From Stackebrandtia albiflava (GTDB taxonomy: Bacteria > Actinomycetota > Actinomycetes > Mycobacteriales > Micromonosporaceae): DNA of 64,000 nucleotides. Both the position numbers and the translations under genes were made by a program. Shown here piece by piece: positions 52,828-62,086 of the stretch. Under the pieces are notes generated by a model. That model made no database searches. It was not told the origin of the DNA and was given only the letters and a program-made list of their open reading frames with translations. The stretch covers positions 66,359 through 130,358 of the forward strand of contig NZ_VLLL01000005.1 of assembly GCF_007994225.1 (NCBI RefSeq), written 5' to 3'. The number at the start of each line of letters is the position of its first letter. Position 1 is the first letter of the stretch.

Positions 52828-55515
52828 ATGACCGACACACCGACCCGTCGCCGACTGCGGTGGCTGCTGCCGGCGCTGGTGGTGCTGGCGTGGCTCGCCC
52901 TGGGAGCCTTCAGCGGGCCGTTCGCCGGGAAACTGAGTTCCGTCGTCATCACCGACGACGCCGCCTTCCTACCGGCCTCGGCCGAGGCGACCCGGGTCAC
53001 CGAACTGCAACGCACCTTCTCGACCGAGGACGTGACCCCCGCGATCGTGATCGCCGCCCGCGACGGCGGACTGGAGACCGACGACCTCGCCTACCTGGAG
53101 GACGTCGCCGCCCAGGTCCGGGACCTCCCGCAACTCTCCGGTGACCCCTCACCGCCCATCCCCTCCGAGGACGGGGAGGCCGCCCAACTGATCGTCCCGC
53201 TCGACGCCGACGACGAACCCGACACCGGCGTGGAGAAGCTGCGCGAACTACTGGCCGAAGACGTCCCCGACGGCCTCACCGTCCTGGTGACCGGGCAGGC
53301 CGCGCAGGCCGCCGACCTTTCCGAGGCGTTCGCCGGAATCGACGGGATCCTGCTCCTGGTGGCGGCCGGAGTCGTGGCACTGATCCTCGTGCTGGTGTAC
53401 CGGTCACCGATCCTCCCGGTCGCGGTGCTGCTGTCGGGCGTCTTCGCACTGGGGGTCGCCAGCCTCGCCGTGTACCTGCTGGCAGACGCCGGAACCCTCG
53501 ACCTCAACGGCCAGAGCCAGGGGATCCTGTTCATCCTCGTCTTCGGCGCCGCCACCGACTACGCGCTGCTACTGGTGGCCCGGTTCCGGGAGGAACTACG
53601 CCGCACCGAGGACCGCTACCGCGCACTGGCCGCGGCGTGGCGCGGCACCGTCGAACCGATCCTGGCGTCGGCCGGGACCGTCGTCCTGGGCGTGCTGTGC
53701 CTGCTGTTCAGCGACCTCAACTCCAACCGGTCACTCGGGCCGGTCGCCGCGATCGGGATCGCGGCCTCCGTGCTGGCCTCCATCACCTTCCTGCCCGCCG
53801 TGCTCGCGCTGCTGGGCCGTGCGGCGTTCTGGCCGCGCCGCCCCAAGACCACCGAGGACTCGACCGCGCCGGGGCTGTGGGGGCGGGTCGCCCGCCTGGT
53901 CGGCAGGCGGCCACGCGCGGTGTGGGTGCTCACCACGCTGGCGCTCGCGGTCGGCGCGGCGTTCATGCCCCAGTTGAAGGCCGACGGGGTCGCGCCCTCC
54001 GACTTCTTTCTCACCCGGGTCGACTCCGTCGACGGAGCGGACCTGTTGGCGGAACACTTCCCGGCCGGCGCGGGAGCGCCCACCGTCGTCATCGCCGACG
54101 CGGACCACGCCGAGGAGGTCGTGGCCGCCGCCCGGGTCGACGGTGTCGAGGACGCCGGGGTCGCGCTGAACCGGCAGACCGGTGAACCCGTGATCGCCGA
54201 CGGCCTCGCCAGGATCGACGTGGTGTTGACGGACCCGGTGGACTCCGAGGCCGCGTTGGAGACGGTGCAGCGGATCCGGGACGCCGTCCACGCCGTCCCC
54301 GGCGCGGACGCCCTGGTGGGCGGCCCCAGCGCCATCCAACTCGACACTCAGCTCACCTCGGAACGCGACCGCGACGTCATCATCCCGATCGTGCTGCTCG
54401 TGGTGTTCCTCGTGCTGGCGGTGCTGCTGCGGGCGATAGTCGCCCCACTGCTGTTGATCGCCACCGTGGTGCTGTCGTTCGCGGCGACGCTCGGCGTGTC
54501 GGCGCTGTTGTTCAACCACGTGTTCGGCTTCGTGGGAGCCGACCCGGTGGTCCCGCTGTTCGGGTTCGTCTTCCTGGTGGCGCTCGGCATCGACTACAAC
54601 ATCTTCCTCATGACCCGGGTCAGGGAGGAGGCCGCCACACTCGGCACCCGGGAGGGGACGCTCCGGGGCCTGACGGTGACCGGCGGAGTGATCACCTCGG
54701 CCGGGGTGGTGCTGGCGGCGACGTTCTCGGCCCTGGCGGTCATCCCGCTGCTGTTCCTGGCGCAGTTGGCGTTCATCGTGGCGTTCGGCGTGCTGCTGGA
54801 CACGCTCGTCGTCCGGTCGCTGCTGGTGCCCGCGTTGACCCTCGACGTGGGCCGTAAGGTCTGGTGGCCCTCGCGCCTGGCGCGCCGTGCCGACTTAGCT
54901 CACGGCCGGCGACGGGGACTCCGAGAAGCAACCCGTCGCCAGCCGGGACCGCCAGCTCGGCCAGTCCTCGGGGCCGTACCGGGACGCCACCCGCAACGGG
55001 ACCGCGTCGCGCGACACCATGCGCGCCCTGGTCACCCGGTATCCCAGACGTTCCGCGTCGGTACGGGGACGGGCGTCGGCCGTGGACTCGAACCGCATGT
55101 CCACACTCCACCTGACCCGGCCGGAACGGTTCTCGGTCCCGGTGTGCACCAACAGGTTCGTGAAGACCAACAGGTCACCGCGCCGCATCGGCAGCAACAC
55201 CGCGGGGGAGAACCGCGCCCGGTCCGCCGCCGCCCGGTACACCCGCTCCGGATCGTCGTCGGGTCCCACCGGTCTCCCCGAGGCGTCGGAGTCGACCAGC
55301 CCCCAGCGGTGGGAGCCCGGCACCACCGCCATACAGCCGCCGTCCACGGGAGCGTCGGTCAACGGCAGCCACACCTGGACGAGGTTCCACAGCATCCCCT
55401 CGACACCGGGGCCGTAGAACTGGGCGTCCTGGTGCCACGGGAGCCGGTCGAGGTGCCGGGAGACGTACGGGCGCAGGTGCGAGTTCCCCTGGTATGTGAT
55501 CTCGTCTCCCAGTAG
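52828..55515 (+). CDS. MMPL/YdfJ-type RND exporter with anomalous 3' extension
   Basis: The conserved part (about residues 1-688, to roughly 54890) is a typical MMPL lipid/drug exporter. It has an N-terminal span (LRWLLPALVVLAWLALGAF), an extracytoplasmic domain, and two membrane bundles each with the proton-relay Asp-Tyr pair (FGAATDYALLLVARF and ALGIDYNIFLMTRVR). The family C-terminus DVGRKVWWPSRLARR is present. The frame then lacks a stop and runs 207 codons further, antisense to the phytanoyl-CoA dioxygenase gene, giving low-complexity Arg/Pro/His sequence. A TAG at 54896-54898 is one base out of frame, so a single-base indel may have removed the true stop. AGGAGGAG precedes ATG 52828. 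Confidence 0.8.
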   Translation: MTDTPTRRRLRWLLPALVVLAWLALGAFSGPFAGKLSSVVITDDAAFLPASAEATRVTELQRTFSTEDVTPAIVIAARDGGLETDDLAYLEDVAAQVRDLPQLSGDPSPPIPSEDGEAAQLIVPLDADDEPDTGVEKLRELLAEDVPDGLTVLVTGQAAQAADLSEAFAGIDGILLLVAAGVVALILVLVYRSPILPVAVLLSGVFALGVASLAVYLLADAGTLDLNGQSQGILFILVFGAATDYALLLVARFREELRRTEDRYRALAAAWRGTVEPILASAGTVVLGVLCLLFSDLNSNRSLGPVAAIGIAASVLASITFLPAVLALLGRAAFWPRRPKTTEDSTAPGLWGRVARLVGRRPRAVWVLTTLALAVGAAFMPQLKADGVAPSDFFLTRVDSVDGADLLAEHFPAGAGAPTVVIADADHAEEVVAAARVDGVEDAGVALNRQTGEPVIADGLARIDVVLTDPVDSEAALETVQRIRDAVHAVPGADALVGGPSAIQLDTQLTSERDRDVIIPIVLLVVFLVLAVLLRAIVAPLLLIATVVLSFAATLGVSALLFNHVFGFVGADPVVPLFGFVFLVALGIDYNIFLMTRVREEAATLGTREGTLRGLTVTGGVITSAGVVLAATFSALAVIPLLFLAQLAFIVAFGVLLDTLVVRSLLVPALTLDVGRKVWWPSRLARRADLAHGRRRGLREATRRQPGPPARPVLGAVPGRHPQRDRVARHHARPGHPVSQTFRVGTGTGVGRGLEPHVHTPPDPAGTVLGPGVHQQVREDQQVTAPHRQQHRGGEPRPVRRRPVHPLRIVVGSHRSPRGVGVDQPPAVGARHHRHTAAVHGSVGQRQPHLDEVPQHPLDTGAVELGVLVPREPVEVPGDVRAQVRVPLVCDLVSQ

Positions 55516-55809
55516 CCGCCGCAACGGGGAGAGCAGCTCGGGAGAGGTGACGATCCGGTGGTACGCCTCGCAGCGCAGCCGGCGCCGCCACTCCCGTACC
55601 GGCGGCGCCTCGTCGCCGTACACCTCCGCGATCCGCCTGTCGAACGGCAGGTCTGCGAAGGTGCCCGGGATCCGGCCCGCGGCGTGTCGTTCGGCCGCCA
55701 CCTCCGCCACCCGCCGCCCCAGTACGGCGATGAGCGGGTCGGTGACGTGGTCGGGGACGACGTCCCGCAACACCAGGTAGCCGTTCTCCCGGAATCCGTC
55801 GACGTCCAT
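54895..55809 (-). CDS. Phytanoyl-CoA dioxygenase (PhyH) family protein
   Basis: A 304-residue Fe(II)/2-oxoglutarate-dependent oxygenase. The facial triad is His126 and Asp128 (LPWHQDAQFYG) with distal His222 (NLLVHTGTENRS); an Arg for 2-oxoglutarate follows. Other family phrases are FRENGYLVLRDVVPD, LWNLVQVWLPLTDAPVDGG and VVPGSHRWGLV. Members hydroxylate lipids, secondary metabolites or ectoine; the substrate here is unknown. GAGGAG lies six bases before ATG 55809. It is convergent with the MMPL gene, whose extended frame overlaps it, and divergent from an FAD oxidoreductase. Confidence 0.9.
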   Translation of the reverse strand: MDVDGFRENGYLVLRDVVPDHVTDPLIAVLGRRVAEVAAERHAAGRIPGTFADLPFDRRIAEVYGDEAPPVREWRRRLRCEAYHRIVTSPELLSPLRRLLGDEITYQGNSHLRPYVSRHLDRLPWHQDAQFYGPGVEGMLWNLVQVWLPLTDAPVDGGCMAVVPGSHRWGLVDSDASGRPVGPDDDPERVYRAAADRARFSPAVLLPMRRGDLLVFTNLLVHTGTENRSGRVRWSVDMRFESTADARPRTDAERLGYRVTRARMVSRDAVPLRVASRYGPEDWPSWRSRLATGCFSESPSPAVS

Positions 55810-55950
55810 CGGGGCTCCTCGCGGTGTGTGTGCCTGCGTGACGTCCCACCGTGCCAGGCCGCGGCCTCTCCGTCCGTCGGTTATCCGACGGGAAGGCGGT
55901 CTGTCATGCTGGAGTGGCACGAATGTCCGTTCGAGACCCGGGGGTGGGGC

Positions 55951-57549
55951 GTGACGACGACAGCCGACGCGGTGGTGATCGGGGCCGGGCACAACGGTCT
56001 GGTCGCGGCGAACATGCTGGCGGACGCCGGATGGGACGTGGTGGTGCTGGAGGCCACGCCGTACGCCGGCGGCGCCGTCCGCACCGCCGAGGTGGCGGCC
56101 GAGGGCGTCCCCTCGGACCTGTGCAGTTCCTTCTACCCGTTCGGGGCCGCCTCGACCGTCCTCCAGTCGTTGGGACTGACCGACTACGGCCTCCGCTGGG
56201 TGTCCTCGCCCGCCGCCCTCGCGCACGTCATGCCCGATCGGCGGGTCGCGCTGTTGAGCCGTTCGCCGGAGGGCACCGCCGAATCGGTGGCCGAGTACGC
56301 CGATGCCGACGGTCAGGCGTGGCTCGACCTGTACGACCAGTGGCGGCGCGTGTCGCTGCCGTTGCGGAAGGCGTTGTTCCAGCCGTTCCCGCCGGTCCGC
56401 CCCGCCCTGAGCCTGCTCGCGCGGCTCGGCACGCCGGAGGCGCTGCGGCTGGTGCGGAGGTTGCTGCTTCCGGTCCGGGAACTGGGCGAGGAACTGTTCC
56501 GGGGCGAGGGCGCCCGGGTCCTGCTCACCGGGAACGCGCTCCACAGTGACGTGTCGCCCGAGGGGGCGGGTTCCGGCGTGTTCGGTTGGCTGTTGGCGAT
56601 GATCGGGCAGGAGTTCGGTTTCCCGGCGGCGGCCGGTGGCGCGCAGTCGATCACCGACGCCCTGCTGCGCCGGCTGGCCGCCGGCGGTGGCCGGGTGGTG
56701 TTGGAGGCCCCGGTGGAGCGCGTAATCGTGGGCGGCGGCAAGGCCCTGGGGGTGAGGACGGCGGACGGCCGCGCGTGGCGTGCCCGCCGTGCGGTCCTGG
56801 CCGACGTGCCCGCCCTGACGCTGTACCGGGAACTGGTGGGCACGTCGCACCTGCCCGCCCGCATGGTGTCGGACCTGGCGGGATTCCGTTACGACCGTCC
56901 CATCCTGAAACTCGACTGGGCGTTGAACTCGCCGGTGCCGTGGAAGGACCACCGGCTCGGCCTCGCCAGCACCGTCCACATCGGTGGTGACACCGCCGGG
57001 TTGACCCGGTCGGCCGCCGCGCTCGCGGCCGGGGACGATCCCGCCGAACCGTTCGTGCTGTTCGGGCAGCCCGACGTGGCCGATCCCGGCCGGTCACGAC
57101 CCGGGACGGAGGCGGCCTGGGCCTACACGCACCTGCCGCAGCGGTACGCCGAACTGTCGGCCGGGGACGAGCGGATAGCCGCCTATGTGGAACGGATCGA
57201 GGCGCGGCTGGCCGATCTGGCTCCCGGTTTCCGTTCCACGGTCATCGGCCGATACGTGCAGGGCCCCAAGGAGTTGTACGAGAAGAACCCCAGCATGGTG
57301 TGCGGTGCGCTGGGTGCGGGCACCTCGTCGCTGGGGCAGCAGTTGATCTTCCGTCCGGTGCCGGGGCTGGGCCGGGCGGACACCCCGGTCGAACGCCTGT
57401 ACCTGGCGAGTGCCGCCGCGCACCCGGGCGGCGGTGTCCACGGCGTGCCGGGTGCCAACGCCGCGCGGTCAGCGTTGCACGCGGCCGGGCCGGTCACAGG
57501 GGCGTTGTACCGTGCGGCGATCCGGGGAGCGCACCGGTTGGTCTACTGA
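55951..57549 (+). CDS. Phytoene desaturase-like FAD-dependent oxidoreductase
   Basis: A 532-residue flavoprotein. The dinucleotide-binding motif DAVVIGAGHNGLVAANMLA (near residue 6), the following VVVLEATPYAGGAVRT and the C-terminal LYLASAAAHPGGGVHGVPGANAARS are characteristic of the phytoene dehydrogenase/CrtI-related family. No carotenoid genes are nearby, so a lipid or isoprenoid oxidation role is only inferred. GTG 55951 follows GGGGGTGGGG; ATG 55906 is an alternative giving 15 more residues. Its 3' end overlaps the convergent SRPBCC gene by 56 bases. Confidence 0.87.
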   Translation: MTTTADAVVIGAGHNGLVAANMLADAGWDVVVLEATPYAGGAVRTAEVAAEGVPSDLCSSFYPFGAASTVLQSLGLTDYGLRWVSSPAALAHVMPDRRVALLSRSPEGTAESVAEYADADGQAWLDLYDQWRRVSLPLRKALFQPFPPVRPALSLLARLGTPEALRLVRRLLLPVRELGEELFRGEGARVLLTGNALHSDVSPEGAGSGVFGWLLAMIGQEFGFPAAAGGAQSITDALLRRLAAGGGRVVLEAPVERVIVGGGKALGVRTADGRAWRARRAVLADVPALTLYRELVGTSHLPARMVSDLAGFRYDRPILKLDWALNSPVPWKDHRLGLASTVHIGGDTAGLTRSAAALAAGDDPAEPFVLFGQPDVADPGRSRPGTEAAWAYTHLPQRYAELSAGDERIAAYVERIEARLADLAPGFRSTVIGRYVQGPKELYEKNPSMVCGALGAGTSSLGQQLIFRPVPGLGRADTPVERLYLASAAAHPGGGVHGVPGANAARSALHAAGPVTGALYRAAIRGAHRLVY

Positions 57550-57982
57550 GGTCACGCCGGGTCGCGATGTCGGCGAGCCGGCGCAGTGACTCGTTGTGGC
57601 GGCGGTGCAGCAGCAGGTCGTTGACCACTGCCCTGGTGCCGCGCAACGGTTGGCGCTCGGGATGTTCGGTGAGTACGACCCGGGTGCCGCGGCCTTCTCG
57701 CGCCAGCAGCCGGAACTCGGTGTGGAGCCGTCCGAGTGGCCAGTGGGCCCGGATCGCCAGCAGGTGCCGTGCCTGGCAGCGCACCACCTCCAGCCACCGC
57801 GTCTTCAGCAACGGCCACTGGCCGGTGAGGACCCGCATGCGCGATCCCGGGTGCGGCCAGTGGCGGTCGACGTGACAGACGTGGGCGACGCCGACCATCC
57901 AGTCGCCGTAGGTCCAGCCGTCGGCCAGCACCGCGAAGACCCGGTCGGTGCCGGTGCCGATCACCGTGGTGTTCCGCGACAT
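57494..57982 (-). CDS. SRPBCC-superfamily (START-like) protein
   Basis: A 162-residue ligand-binding protein. The polyketide-cyclase/START-like pattern is seen in DRVFAVLADGWTYGDWMVG, MRVLTGQWPLLKTRWLEVV and FRLLAREGRGTRVVLTEHPE. Such proteins bind lipids or polyketides in a helix-grip cavity. In actinomycetes a CrtI-like oxidoreductase and an SRPBCC protein often adjoin, so they may share a lipid substrate. AGGGAG precedes ATG 57982. The last 19 codons overlap the end of the convergent oxidoreductase. Confidence 0.83.
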   Translation of the reverse strand: MSRNTTVIGTGTDRVFAVLADGWTYGDWMVGVAHVCHVDRHWPHPGSRMRVLTGQWPLLKTRWLEVVRCQARHLLAIRAHWPLGRLHTEFRLLAREGRGTRVVLTEHPERQPLRGTRAVVNDLLLHRRHNESLRRLADIATRRDLSRPTGALPGSPHGTTPL

Positions 57983-58080
57983 GTCGACTCCCTTCGGCCG
58001 GCACGACGATATCCGATGACCCCACGTGTCGGTCCGCGCCGTGCGGCGGCGGCGTCCGGGAACGCGGACGGGTGAAAGTT

Positions 58081-58110
58081 AGCTTCGATGGCTTTACATG
58101 TATTGAAGCT
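58081..58110. promoter_or_regulatory. Inverted repeat upstream of the amidase gene
   Basis: AGCTTC (58081-58086) and GAAGCT (58105-58110) flank an AT-rich 18-base spacer (GGCTTTACATG region), about 130 bases before the amidase ATG. This is the only AT-rich patch in the divergent gap and probably contains the promoter, but I cannot fix the -35 and -10 boxes. Confidence 0.45.
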
Positions 58111-58239
58111 TTCTGTCAGGATGGCGGCACAGCCACGTGACCCGCCGGTAACCACCGGCCGCCCGGACCCACGGGCGAGGTGGCCCGGCGGACGGCGTGG
58201 CCGACAACGTCCCTGCGACGCCACCGAACAGGAGTACCG

Positions 58240-58911
58240 ATGACGTCCCCAACCGGCATGTCCCGGCGAGCCGTCCTCGGCGGGCTCACCGGACTGGCGG
58301 CCGTGGCCACGATCCCGGCACTGGCCACCGCCGCCCACGCCGAACGCCCCCGAGCGGTCCCCCGGCCGACCTTCTACAGTTGCGCCGACTGGGGGGCGAG
58401 GCCCCCGAACGGCACACCCCAGTACATCGCCACCCCGCCGAACAAGATCGTCGTGCACCACACCGCCTTCCCCAACGTCGAGGACTACTCCCTGGAGTAC
58501 GCGTTCCAGAACTCGCGCGACATCCAGGACCTCCACATGGACCAGAACGGCTGGATGGACTCCGGCCAGCACTTCACGAACAGTCGTGGCGGGTACCTCA
58601 CCGAGGGCCGGCACGGTAGTCTCGACGCGCTGTCGGCCGGTGACGGCATGGTCCAGGGCGCGCACTGCGTCGGCCAGAACACCCAGGCGATCGGCATCGA
58701 GAACGACGGCAGCTACCACCTGGGTGACCCGGTGCCGCAGGCGCAGTGGGACAGCCTCATCGCCTTCTGCGCGTTCGTGTGCTCCCAGTACGGGATTCCG
58801 GCCCAGGAGATATACGGCCACCAGGACTTCAACTCCACGTTGTGCCCCGGTGGCATCCAGGACCGGTTGCCGGAGCTGCGCGACGCCGTACAGGCGGTGC
58901 TGAACGGATAG
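58240..58911 (+). CDS. Exported PGRP-type N-acetylmuramoyl-L-alanine amidase
   Basis: A 223-residue protein with a twin-arginine-like signal (SRRAVLGGLTGLAA, residues 8-21; processing near AHA, 34). The peptidoglycan recognition/amidase_2 domain (about 44-220) has the zinc-binding residues in VVHHTAF (His73/74), YGHQDF (His194) and TLCPGG (Cys202), and the family segments GAHCVGQNTQAIGIEND. It would cleave the bond between muramic acid and the stem peptide. AGGAG precedes ATG 58240. It begins a row of peptidoglycan-degrading genes. Confidence 0.92.
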   Translation: MTSPTGMSRRAVLGGLTGLAAVATIPALATAAHAERPRAVPRPTFYSCADWGARPPNGTPQYIATPPNKIVVHHTAFPNVEDYSLEYAFQNSRDIQDLHMDQNGWMDSGQHFTNSRGGYLTEGRHGSLDALSAGDGMVQGAHCVGQNTQAIGIENDGSYHLGDPVPQAQWDSLIAFCAFVCSQYGIPAQEIYGHQDFNSTLCPGGIQDRLPELRDAVQAVLNG

Positions 58912-58952
58912 TCCACAACAGATCGACCGGGGCGTCCGTGCCTCGCGGGCGC

Positions 58953-58995
58953 GACGTCCCCTTTGGATTCGTCAGTGCGGATCCGAAGGGGCGTC
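58953..58995 (+). terminator. Terminator after the amidase gene
   Basis: GACG-T-CCCCTTTGGAT (58953-58968) pairs with ATCCGAAGGGGCGTC (58981-58995), a stem of about 15 pairs with one bulge and one G-T pair, 42 bases after the stop. The rest of 58912-59252 holds no gene I can see. Confidence 0.8.
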
Positions 58996-59252
58996 GTGCC
59001 ATTCGCGCTGTTCAGTGCCGTGTGGCGCGAACCTAAATTGTCGATTAAGTCCGGTGGCGGTCTTGCCCGGTCCACAATGGTTGCGCCATGATATCCCGTA
59101 TCCGGCGCGTTCCAGGCGCCGGTGATCCGCGAACGGCCGGCCCGGGCCGAGCGGACGGACACCGGCACGCCGAACGGAGTGGGCACCGTGAGGCGGGTCC
59201 GGACGCCGTGACGCCCCGGCCGGCCCACCCCGCACCGATTGGAGTCCCCTCC

Positions 59253-60020
59253 ATGAACCGTTCCCCGGAAACGCCCGGACGCCCCCGAGCCCCCCGGCTG
59301 CTCGTGGCCGTCGTCTCCGCCGTCGTGATGGCGGTCGGACTGCTGACCGCGACCTCCGCCCCCGCCCAGGCGGAACCGGCCACCAACGCCAACCCCGCCG
59401 GCATCGACGTCTCGCACTGGCAGGGAGCCATCAACTGGACGGCCGTGCGAAACGCCGGCATCGAGTTCGCCTGGATCAAGGCGACCGAGGGCACCAGCTA
59501 CCGCGACCCGCAGTTCAACAACAACTACCCGAACTCCTACTACGCCGGTGTCATCCGCGGCGCCTACCACTTCGCGCGGCCCGGCGCGTCCAGCGGCGCG
59601 GTACAGGCCAACTTCTTCGCCTCCAACGGCGGCGCCTGGTCCGCCGACAACCGCACCCTCCCGGGAGCGCTCGATCTGGAGGCCGGATGCCACGGCCTCT
59701 CGCAGACGGCGATGCGCAACTGGATCCTCGACTTCTACAACACCTACAAGGCCCGCACCGGACGCGACGTCGTCATCTACACCACCGCGAGCTGGTGGTC
59801 GAGCTGCACCGGCAACTGGACCGGGATGGGATCGCGTTCACCGCTGTGGGTGGCGCACTGGGGAGTGTCCAGCCCGCGCATCCCCGCCGGGTTCCCGACC
59901 TGGACCGCCTGGCAGTACACCGACAACGGCAGGGTCAGCGGCATCTCCGGTGCCGTGGACCGCAACAACTTCAACGGTTCCCGGGCACGGCTGCTGGCCT
60001 TGGCCAACAACACGCCCTAG
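59253..60020 (+). CDS. Secreted GH25 lysozyme (N-acetylmuramidase)
   Basis: A 255-residue protein with a Sec signal peptide (about 14-41, AQA/E). The GH25 barrel has the start GIDVSHWQGAINWTAV (catalytic Asp), FAWIKATEG, GAYHFARP and the DxE motif LDLEAGC, and ends in WQYTDNGRVSGISGAVDRNNF. It cleaves the glycan strand of peptidoglycan (beta-1,4 MurNAc-GlcNAc). No cell-wall-binding domain is attached. GGAG lies eight bases before ATG 59253; upstream ATGs in frame are less well placed. Confidence 0.93.
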   Translation: MNRSPETPGRPRAPRLLVAVVSAVVMAVGLLTATSAPAQAEPATNANPAGIDVSHWQGAINWTAVRNAGIEFAWIKATEGTSYRDPQFNNNYPNSYYAGVIRGAYHFARPGASSGAVQANFFASNGGAWSADNRTLPGALDLEAGCHGLSQTAMRNWILDFYNTYKARTGRDVVIYTTASWWSSCTGNWTGMGSRSPLWVAHWGVSSPRIPAGFPTWTAWQYTDNGRVSGISGAVDRNNFNGSRARLLALANNTP

Positions 60021-60050
60021 CCACCCGGTACTCCGGGCGACCATCCCGGC

Positions 60051-60086
60051 CCGGGGCGCGTGTGCCGACCCGTACACGCGCCCCGG
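60051..60086 (+). terminator. Terminator after the GH25 gene
   Basis: CCGGGGCGCGTGT (60051-60063) and its perfect inverse (60074-60086) form a 13-bp stem with a ten-base loop. Confidence 0.9.
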
Positions 60087-60200
60087 CTCACATCCCGTGG
60101 GGTCGGCGACCGTCCGGCCTCACGGCACATACCCTGGCCACACGCGGGAACGGGTCCCCACGGGAACCCACCGACCAGGCCGACAGCTAGGGAGCGCGAC

Positions 60201-62003
60201 ATGACACCGCACGATCCGAACCGCCGCAGGCCGCGGCTGCGCCGGGCACTCGCCCTGGACGCGATCCTGCTGGCATTCGTCCTGTCCGCCACCGCGTGCG
60301 CCGCCGAACCCGCCGACCCGGTCGCCGACGAACCCTCACCCACCGACCCGTCGCGGGTGTGGGCGGAGCGGAAACTGGCGACCCTCACTCTCGCGCAGAA
60401 GGTCGGGCAACTCTTCATCACCCAGCCCTACGGCGCCGACGCCGACGCCGCCGACGACGGCAACCGCACCACCCACGGCGTGGACACGCCCGCCGAACTC
60501 GTGCGCCGCTACCACCTCGGCGGAGTCATCTACTTCGGCTGGTCGGGCAACATCACCGACCCCGCCCGCATCGCCGCCCTCTCCAACGGGCTACAGCAGG
60601 CCGCCCTCGACGACACCGGCATCCCGCTGCTGGTGTCCACCGACCAGGAACACGGCGCCGTGGTGAGGATCGGGCCACCGGTCACCCAGTTCCCCGGCAA
60701 CCTGGCACTGGGCGCCACCGGCGACCCCGACCAGGCCCGGCGCAGCGCCGAGGTCATCGGCGCCGAACTGCGCGCCATGGGCCTCAACCAGAACTGGGCG
60801 CCGGTCGCCGACGTCAACGTCAACCCCGCCAACCCGGTCATCGGCAACCGCTCCTTCGGCGGCGACCCGGCACGGGTCGCCGAGTTCACCGCCGCCGCCG
60901 TCGCCGGATACCAGGACGGCCCGGCCGGAATCGCCGCCTCCGCCAAACACTTCCCGGGACACGGCGACACCGACGTCGACAGCCACACCGACCTGCCGGT
61001 CATCACCCACGACCTCGACGAATGGCGCCGGCTCGACGCGCCGCCGTTCAAGGCCGCCGTGGACGCCGGAATCGACGTCATCATGTCGGCCCACATCCGG
61101 TTCCCCGAGCTGGACGACTCCGGGACCCCGGCCACCCTGTCCAAACCCATCCTGACCGGGCTGCTCCGCGACGAACTGGGCTTCGACGGCGTCGTCGTCA
61201 CCGACTCGCTGGCCATGGAGGGCGTCCGCATCGGCCACACCGACGCGGAGGTGCCGGTCAAGGCCCTCCAGGCGGGCGCCGACCTGCTGCTCATGCCGCC
61301 CGACATCGCGACGGCCGTCGACGGTGTCATGGCCGCCGTCGAATCGGGCGACCTCACCGAGGCACGCATCGACGAGTCGGTCCTCCGCATCCTGGAACTG
61401 AAACACCGGCGAGGGATCGTCGACGCCCCCATGACCGACCCGGACGCCGTGACCACCATCGGCGACACCGCCCACCGGCAGGTCGCCGCCGACGTGGCGG
61501 CCGCGTCGATCACGCTGCTGCGCGACGACTCCGGCGCCCTCCCGATCGGGAGGCGCGACACCGTCCTGGTCACCGGTTCCGGAGACCGGACCGTGGCGGG
61601 ACTCGCCGAGGCGATCACCGCCAACGGCCCCACCACCCGCGCCCACGCCACCGGCGAGGATCCCGACGACGCACTCGTCGAGACCGTCACCGACGCGGCG
61701 AGAGGCGTGGACGCGGTCGTCGTCGTCACCCGCGACGTCGCCTCCCACCCGGGACAGGAACGACTGGTCGCGGCACTGGCCGAGACCGGGAGACCGGTGA
61801 TCGCCGTGTCGGTCGCCGCGCCCTACGACGCCAACCGGCTGCCCGCCGACGTCGCCGTACTGGCGTCCTACTCACACCTGCCGGTGAGCCTGCGTGCCGC
61901 CGCGGCGGTCGTGTGCGGCACCGCCGAGGCCACCGGGCGACTGCCGGTGGAGATACCCGCCGCCGATCGACAAACCGTGCTGTACCCCATCGGGCATCAC
62001 TGA
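60201..62003 (+). CDS. nagZ: GH3 beta-N-acetylhexosaminidase (NagZ-like), exported
   Basis: A 600-residue enzyme with an export signal ending in a lipobox-like SATAC (Cys33). The GH3 barrel has the NagZ-specific acid/base loop KHFPGHGDTDVDSHTDLPV (about residue 249) and the nucleophile Asp in VVTDSLAMEG (about 333). A C-terminal GH3_C-like domain (about 430-600) is present, as in Bacillus NagZ. It removes terminal GlcNAc from muropeptides or glycan ends outside the cell. AGGGAG precedes ATG 60201. It is 83 bases upstream of namZ and probably in its operon. Confidence 0.9.
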   Translation: MTPHDPNRRRPRLRRALALDAILLAFVLSATACAAEPADPVADEPSPTDPSRVWAERKLATLTLAQKVGQLFITQPYGADADAADDGNRTTHGVDTPAELVRRYHLGGVIYFGWSGNITDPARIAALSNGLQQAALDDTGIPLLVSTDQEHGAVVRIGPPVTQFPGNLALGATGDPDQARRSAEVIGAELRAMGLNQNWAPVADVNVNPANPVIGNRSFGGDPARVAEFTAAAVAGYQDGPAGIAASAKHFPGHGDTDVDSHTDLPVITHDLDEWRRLDAPPFKAAVDAGIDVIMSAHIRFPELDDSGTPATLSKPILTGLLRDELGFDGVVVTDSLAMEGVRIGHTDAEVPVKALQAGADLLLMPPDIATAVDGVMAAVESGDLTEARIDESVLRILELKHRRGIVDAPMTDPDAVTTIGDTAHRQVAADVAAASITLLRDDSGALPIGRRDTVLVTGSGDRTVAGLAEAITANGPTTRAHATGEDPDDALVETVTDAARGVDAVVVVTRDVASHPGQERLVAALAETGRPVIAVSVAAPYDANRLPADVAVLASYSHLPVSLRAAAAVVCGTAEATGRLPVEIPAADRQTVLYPIGHH

Positions 62004-62086
62004 CCGGGTCCGGCGGACCGAGACGGGGAGGTTCCCGGACGGTCGCGACGGGATCCGGCCGACGCCCCCGACGAAGTGAGGAAACC

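Noticed and set aside
54898-55515. A real C-terminal domain of the MMPL exporter
   Set aside because: It is antisense to conserved oxygenase sequence and has low-complexity composition; retained only as an open frame and reported as an anomaly.
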